This document shows, piece after piece, positions 30,977 through 34,712 of a stretch of 34,712 nt of DNA. Source of the stretch: Bacteroidales bacterium (GTDB lineage: Bacteria > Bacteroidota > Bacteroidia > Bacteroidales > UBA932); assembly GCA_015060225.1 (NCBI GenBank), contig SUYX01000019.1, positions 1 through 34,712 on the forward strand. The letters are read 5' to 3'. The position numbers and the translations under genes are program-made. Position 1 is the first letter of the stretch; each line of letters begins with the position of its first letter. The notes under the pieces were generated by a model that was not told where the DNA came from, did no database searches, and saw nothing but the letters and a program-made list of their open reading frames with translations.

Positions 30977-33541
30977 ATGAAGAAGTATTTGAAGTACCTT
31001 ATTCCCATTGCGGCATTCGTGGTTATTGCTTATGGCTATACACCACAAGTACTGCAGGGAAAAATTGTAGACCAGAGTGACATATCCAGCTGGGAGGGGA
31101 TGGCAAACGAGATTGTCACCCATAACAAGGCCAATCCCGACAACCGCACACTTTGGACAAACTCAATGTTCTCAGGTATGCCGGCAACCGGCATATCAGT
31201 AATATATGAGGGTGATTTTACAAAATACATCTATGATGCACTGTTTGCAGGGGCACGCCCTGCCAGCTACCTCCTCATCAGTCTTATAGGAGGTTATCTC
31301 CTTATGCTTGCATTTGGGGTGAACATGTGGCTGGCAGCACTCGGTGCCATTGCCATAACATTCTGCTCGTACAACATGCAGATAATACAGGTGGGGCACA
31401 ATGCCAAGATGGTGGCAATCGCATTTATGCCATGGGTATTGGGGGCCATTGTTTATGCATACCGCCGCAATGCCTTCTGGGGTGCACTGCTTTTTGCCTT
31501 TGCCCTGAGCTTCCAGATAAAGGCCAACCACCCTCAAATTACATACTATCTTGCAATGATTATCCTGGGGTTCGGCATCTGGCAATTGTGCAAGGCGATA
31601 AAGGAAAAAACCCTTCCTGCCTTCTTCCGCACCAGTGCCATTGTGCTCGTTGCAGGTCTGCTTGGAATAGCCACCAATGTGAACCACTTGTGGCCAACAT
31701 ATGAATATGCCCAGCACACAATGAGGGGTGGTTCGGAACTTCTTCCCGACGAACCTGCACAGGAAACTGCAGCAGCTCCCGGAAAGAAAAGCCGCAGCGG
31801 TCTGGATCTTGAATACGCTACACAATGGTCATATGGCATTGAGGAGACAATGAACCTTATGATTCCAAACTTTAACGGAGGAGCTTCGGCCGGAGCTCTG
31901 GACCGCCAAAGCGATACTTACAAGGCCCTCAAACAGGGAGGATACCAGGGAGCTGAACAAGTTATCAGACAACTTCCACTATACTGGGGCCCACAGCCGT
32001 TTACAGCCGGACCAATGTATATGGGTGCTATAACAGTATTCCTGTTTGTACTTGCATTCTTTGTGCTCAGAAGCGGACTCAGATGGTGGGTAGCCGGTGT
32101 TTCAATTATTGCACTGATGTTGGGATGGGGATACCATATGATGCCTGTATCCGAGTTCTTCTTCAATTGGGCCCCTTTGTACAACAAGTTCCGTACTGTA
32201 TCAATGATACTTGTGATACTGCAGATACTTTTGCCTATGATGGGTGTACTTGCCGTAAACGAAATTCTTTTTGGAACAGAATACCCAGGAAAAGGGGAAC
32301 GTGTAAAGAAAGGGATGTGGTGGGCATTGGGCCTTACCGCGGGCATTTGTGCAGTATTTGCCGTAATTCCCTCGCTTGCAGGAAGTTTCATCAGCCCGTC
32401 TGACGGACAGCTTCCAGGAGAGATTGCCGTTGCACTTGCAAATGACAGGGAATCTCTTTTGAGCAGTGATGCATGGAGAAGCCTTCTGTTCATTGTTGCA
32501 GCCGCTGCTGTAATTGTATTGAGCTGGAAATACAGGAAACTCAAACCTGCAACAGCTGCAATTCTGCTTGCAGCCCTTGTATTGGTTGATTTGTGGAGTG
32601 TTGACAAACGATACCTCAATGACTCCCATTTTGTATCAAAGAAGGAGTTCAGGAACAACTTTGCAAAACGTCCTGCAGATGACATGATTCTTGAAGATAC
32701 AGACCCTCACTACAGGGTACTTGACCTCTCTGTAAACACATTCAATGATGCATATACAAGTTACCACCACAAGACAATTGGAGGCTACAGCCCTGTAAAG
32801 CTGCAGCGCTACCAGGATCTTATTGAGAGGAACATCACCAAGGAGATAGGAGCCATAGCAGCAGAGTTTGGAAATATCCAGACCATCGATGATGCTGAGA
32901 ATGCTTTGACATACCACCCTGTACTGAGTATGCTCAATACCAAGTATATTGTAATAAACGGGAATGTAGCCCCTGTGGAGAACAAATACAGGTTGGGCAA
33001 TGCATGGTTCGTGAGAAACATCATACCTGCAGGCAACGCCAATGAAGAGATAAAGGCCCTTGCAGCCATAAATCCTGCAACAGATGCTGTCATTTCCAAG
33101 GAATTCCTTACCGGAGAGAATTTCCTTGCCCTGGCGACTTCCCAAATGATGCAGGGAGATGGAGCCGGGATAGCGGACATGTCTCTGAATAACTTTATAG
33201 AACTGGAAAGTTATGCTCCTAACAAGCTGGTCTACAACTATTCAAGCAACAAGGCCCAGATAGTGCTGTTCAGCGAGGTATATTATAATCCTGGATGGGA
33301 AGCCACAATAACCCCTACTGCCGGTGGTGAGGGCAGAAAACTGGATATTTTTAGGGCCAACTGGATTCTCAGGGGGGCAATTGTCCCTAAGGGTGACTAC
33401 AAAATTGAATTCACCTTTAATCCTCCTTGCTTTGAAAAGGGAGAGATGTACTCAAGAATTTCGTCGGGATTACTGATATTGCTCCTTTTGGGTGGAATTG
33501 GTATTGCAGCATGGAAAAAGAAGGGAGATAAAACTGAATAA
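30977..33541 (+). CDS. YfhO-family polytopic membrane protein
   Basis: The ATG at 30977 lies one base after the glycosyltransferase stop; a TTG three codons earlier is less likely. The 854-residue protein has an N-terminal helix, then many membrane helices up to about residue 540 (for example LLISLIGGYLLMLAFG and WLAALGAIAITF), a large soluble domain, and a final helix (ISSGLLILLLLGGIGIAAW). This is the YfhO layout; some Gram-positive members glycosylate lipoteichoic acid, and the family resembles GT-C transferases. Together with the preceding glycosyltransferase it suggests glycan assembly at the membrane. The substrate cannot be inferred. Confidence 0.85.
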   Translation: MKKYLKYLIPIAAFVVIAYGYTPQVLQGKIVDQSDISSWEGMANEIVTHNKANPDNRTLWTNSMFSGMPATGISVIYEGDFTKYIYDALFAGARPASYLLISLIGGYLLMLAFGVNMWLAALGAIAITFCSYNMQIIQVGHNAKMVAIAFMPWVLGAIVYAYRRNAFWGALLFAFALSFQIKANHPQITYYLAMIILGFGIWQLCKAIKEKTLPAFFRTSAIVLVAGLLGIATNVNHLWPTYEYAQHTMRGGSELLPDEPAQETAAAPGKKSRSGLDLEYATQWSYGIEETMNLMIPNFNGGASAGALDRQSDTYKALKQGGYQGAEQVIRQLPLYWGPQPFTAGPMYMGAITVFLFVLAFFVLRSGLRWWVAGVSIIALMLGWGYHMMPVSEFFFNWAPLYNKFRTVSMILVILQILLPMMGVLAVNEILFGTEYPGKGERVKKGMWWALGLTAGICAVFAVIPSLAGSFISPSDGQLPGEIAVALANDRESLLSSDAWRSLLFIVAAAAVIVLSWKYRKLKPATAAILLAALVLVDLWSVDKRYLNDSHFVSKKEFRNNFAKRPADDMILEDTDPHYRVLDLSVNTFNDAYTSYHHKTIGGYSPVKLQRYQDLIERNITKEIGAIAAEFGNIQTIDDAENALTYHPVLSMLNTKYIVINGNVAPVENKYRLGNAWFVRNIIPAGNANEEIKALAAINPATDAVISKEFLTGENFLALATSQMMQGDGAGIADMSLNNFIELESYAPNKLVYNYSSNKAQIVLFSEVYYNPGWEATITPTAGGEGRKLDIFRANWILRGAIVPKGDYKIEFTFNPPCFEKGEMYSRISSGLLILLLLGGIGIAAWKKKGDKTE

Positions 33542-33542
33542 C

Positions 33543-34478
33543 ATGAACAGGATTTGCGAATTGTTTGGAATTGAGCACCCTATAATTTCTGGAGGAATGG
33601 TGTGGTGCAGCGGATGGCGTCTTGCATCTGCAGTGAGCCTTAACGGAGGACTTGGACTTTTGGGGGCAGGGAGCATGCATCCCGACAATCTCCGCCATCA
33701 TATAAGGTGCTGCAAAGAGGCACTCAAGGGCGATGCCCCAGGAAACAGAACCGGAAGGGATCTCCCTTTTGGTGTTAATGTTCCATTGCTCTATCCTCAG
33801 ATTGATGAACTGATGGAGATTCTGGTTCAGGAAGGGGTGAAGATTGTATTTACTTCTGCAGGCAGTCCAAAAAAATGGACTCCATATCTTAAAGAGCTCG
33901 GCATCACCGTTGTACATGTGGTCTCAAGCAGCACATTTGCAAAAAAATGTGAAGAGGCTGGTGTGGATGCCATTGTTGCTGAAGGATTTGAAGCAGGAGG
34001 TCACAATGGAAGGGAAGAAACAACAACCCTTTGCCTTATTCCGGCTGTACGCAAAGCTACATCACTACCTCTCATTGCAGCGGGCGGCATTGCCATCAAA
34101 TGCCAGATAAAGGCTTGTGAAGCACTTGGAGCAGAAGGGGTACAGATTGGAACACGCTTCGCTTTGAGTGAAGAGAGCTCTGCCCATGAAAATTTCAAGC
34201 GCCACTGTATGGGACTCCCTGAAGGAGGCACAAAACTGCTCCTTAAGAAACTTGCACCGGCCCGCCTTGCCCAAGGAAGTGAATTTACTGCAAATGTAGC
34301 ACTGATGGAGGAGAACGGAGCATCCAAAGAGGAACTTGCAGCATACCTTGGAAAAGGACGTGCCCGCAAGGGAATATTTGAAGGGGATATAAACGAAGGA
34401 GAGATAGAGATTGGACAAATATGCTCTATGGTAACAAAAATTGAATCTGTAGAGGAGATATTCAATGATCTGATATAA
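33543..34478 (+). CDS. FabK-like enoyl-ACP reductase / nitronate monooxygenase family
   Basis: The ATG at 33543 lies one base after the yfhO stop and gives 311 residues. This is an FMN-binding TIM-barrel enzyme: HPIISGGMVW at the start, LGLLGAGSM, AEGFEAGGHNG with His154 (the FabK catalytic His position), LIAAGGIA and GVQIGTRFALSEES. FabK (last step of fatty acid elongation) and nitronate monooxygenase share this fold and cannot be firmly separated by eye; AEGxEAGGHxG and the ending favour the FabK side. Last gene of the operon. Confidence 0.85.
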   Translation: MNRICELFGIEHPIISGGMVWCSGWRLASAVSLNGGLGLLGAGSMHPDNLRHHIRCCKEALKGDAPGNRTGRDLPFGVNVPLLYPQIDELMEILVQEGVKIVFTSAGSPKKWTPYLKELGITVVHVVSSSTFAKKCEEAGVDAIVAEGFEAGGHNGREETTTLCLIPAVRKATSLPLIAAGGIAIKCQIKACEALGAEGVQIGTRFALSEESSAHENFKRHCMGLPEGGTKLLLKKLAPARLAQGSEFTANVALMEENGASKEELAAYLGKGRARKGIFEGDINEGEIEIGQICSMVTKIESVEEIFNDLI

Positions 34479-34512
34479 AAGTATCATAAAATAATTTGGT
34501 GATACAATTCTT

Positions 34513-34541
34513 AAGGGAGGCTGACCGCCTCCCTTTTTTTT
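34513..34541 (+). terminator. Strong intrinsic terminator of the glycosyltransferase operon
   Basis: AAGGGAGGC (34513-34521), a 5-base loop, GCCTCCCTT (34527-34535), then eight T. It lies 34 bases after the FabK-like stop. Confidence 0.95.
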
Positions 34542-34648
34542 GTGTTTGCCTGTAAAAAATAAACCACCGTTTTTTCTATGCACATAAGTGAACAAAGACT
34601 AAAACAAAACTTACAGTAAACACTATTTATTAACCTAAAATTTATTTT

Positions 34649-34712
34649 ATGTTCATTCACAAAAGTCTTGGTCGTTCATTGCGTCTAGCAGTGATGACTC
34701 TTGTGGCTATGA
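34649..34712 (+). CDS. 5' end of an exported protein leaving the window
   Basis: An ATG at 34649 opens 21 codons to the window edge (MFIHKSLGRSLRLAVMTLVA and onward). The basic start and hydrophobic stretch look like a signal peptide, as in many TonB-dependent receptors of Bacteroidota, but nothing more can be said. No TAnnTTTG box was seen in the preceding 100 bases. Confidence 0.5.
   Translation, partial: MFIHKSLGRSLRLAVMTLVAM

Noticed and set aside
31196-31825. 209-codon minus-strand frame within yfhO
   Set aside because: His/Cys-rich antisense shadow of a membrane-protein gene; no start signal or family resemblance.

Overview
This window looks like chromosomal DNA from a member of the Bacteroidota, most likely order Bacteroidales. 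The signs are TAnnTTTG-type promoter boxes ahead of many genes, an S46 dipeptidyl peptidase, an EF-G2 type elongation factor paralogue, a DUF2027-Smr protein, a YfhO membrane protein, a TPR-membrane-HTH regulator and an InlB-repeat lipoprotein. No tRNA, rRNA or CRISPR locus was recognised. All family assignments come from reading motifs, not from database searches.

Region 1 (1-7.6 kb) is accessory in character and by eye more AT-rich than what follows. A minus-strand operon (4352 to 104) runs from a TAnnTTTG promoter to a good intrinsic terminator. It encodes only exported products: a 40-residue peptide, a lipoprotein with a Cys-rich linker, an InlB-like repeat and a JAMM-like C-terminus (split by what looks like a one-base frameshift), a lipocalin-like protein, a degenerate M23 peptidase and a gluzincin metallopeptidase. 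Upstream of it lie a TPR/transmembrane/HTH regulator and an AAA-type ATPase with its own promoter.

Region 2 (7.7-18.7 kb) is housekeeping: lolD-trmN6, an ORF6N gene, EF-G2 (catalytic His replaced by Ser) divergent from an HTH regulator, rnhB, glycerate kinase, an S46 DPP7-like peptidase and the P-loop Fe-S carrier mrp. Region 3 (18.7-22.1 kb) is dominated by repeats around a RAYT (Y1 HUH transposase) gene flanked by REP-like palindromes, followed by rsmA. Region 4 (22.2-34.5 kb) is housekeeping again: aspS, yqeY-like, DUF2027-Smr, a MacB-type permease with mutS, and a glycosyltransferase-YfhO-FabK-like operon ending in a strong terminator. The window closes in the first codons of another exported protein.

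The most unusual content is non-coding or cuts across genes. (a) A 51-bp repeat module occurs at three separate loci (10.1-10.4 kb, inside glycerate kinase at 14.9 kb, and 21.9-22.1 kb), and in glycerate kinase it is carried in frame. (b) The RAYT gene is bracketed by paired palindromes, a likely REP transposition system. (c) The octamer TCCCGACA occurs 17 times on the two strands, in genes and between them, against roughly one expected by chance. (d) Nearly every larger intergenic gap from 10 to 22 kb holds its own tandem array.
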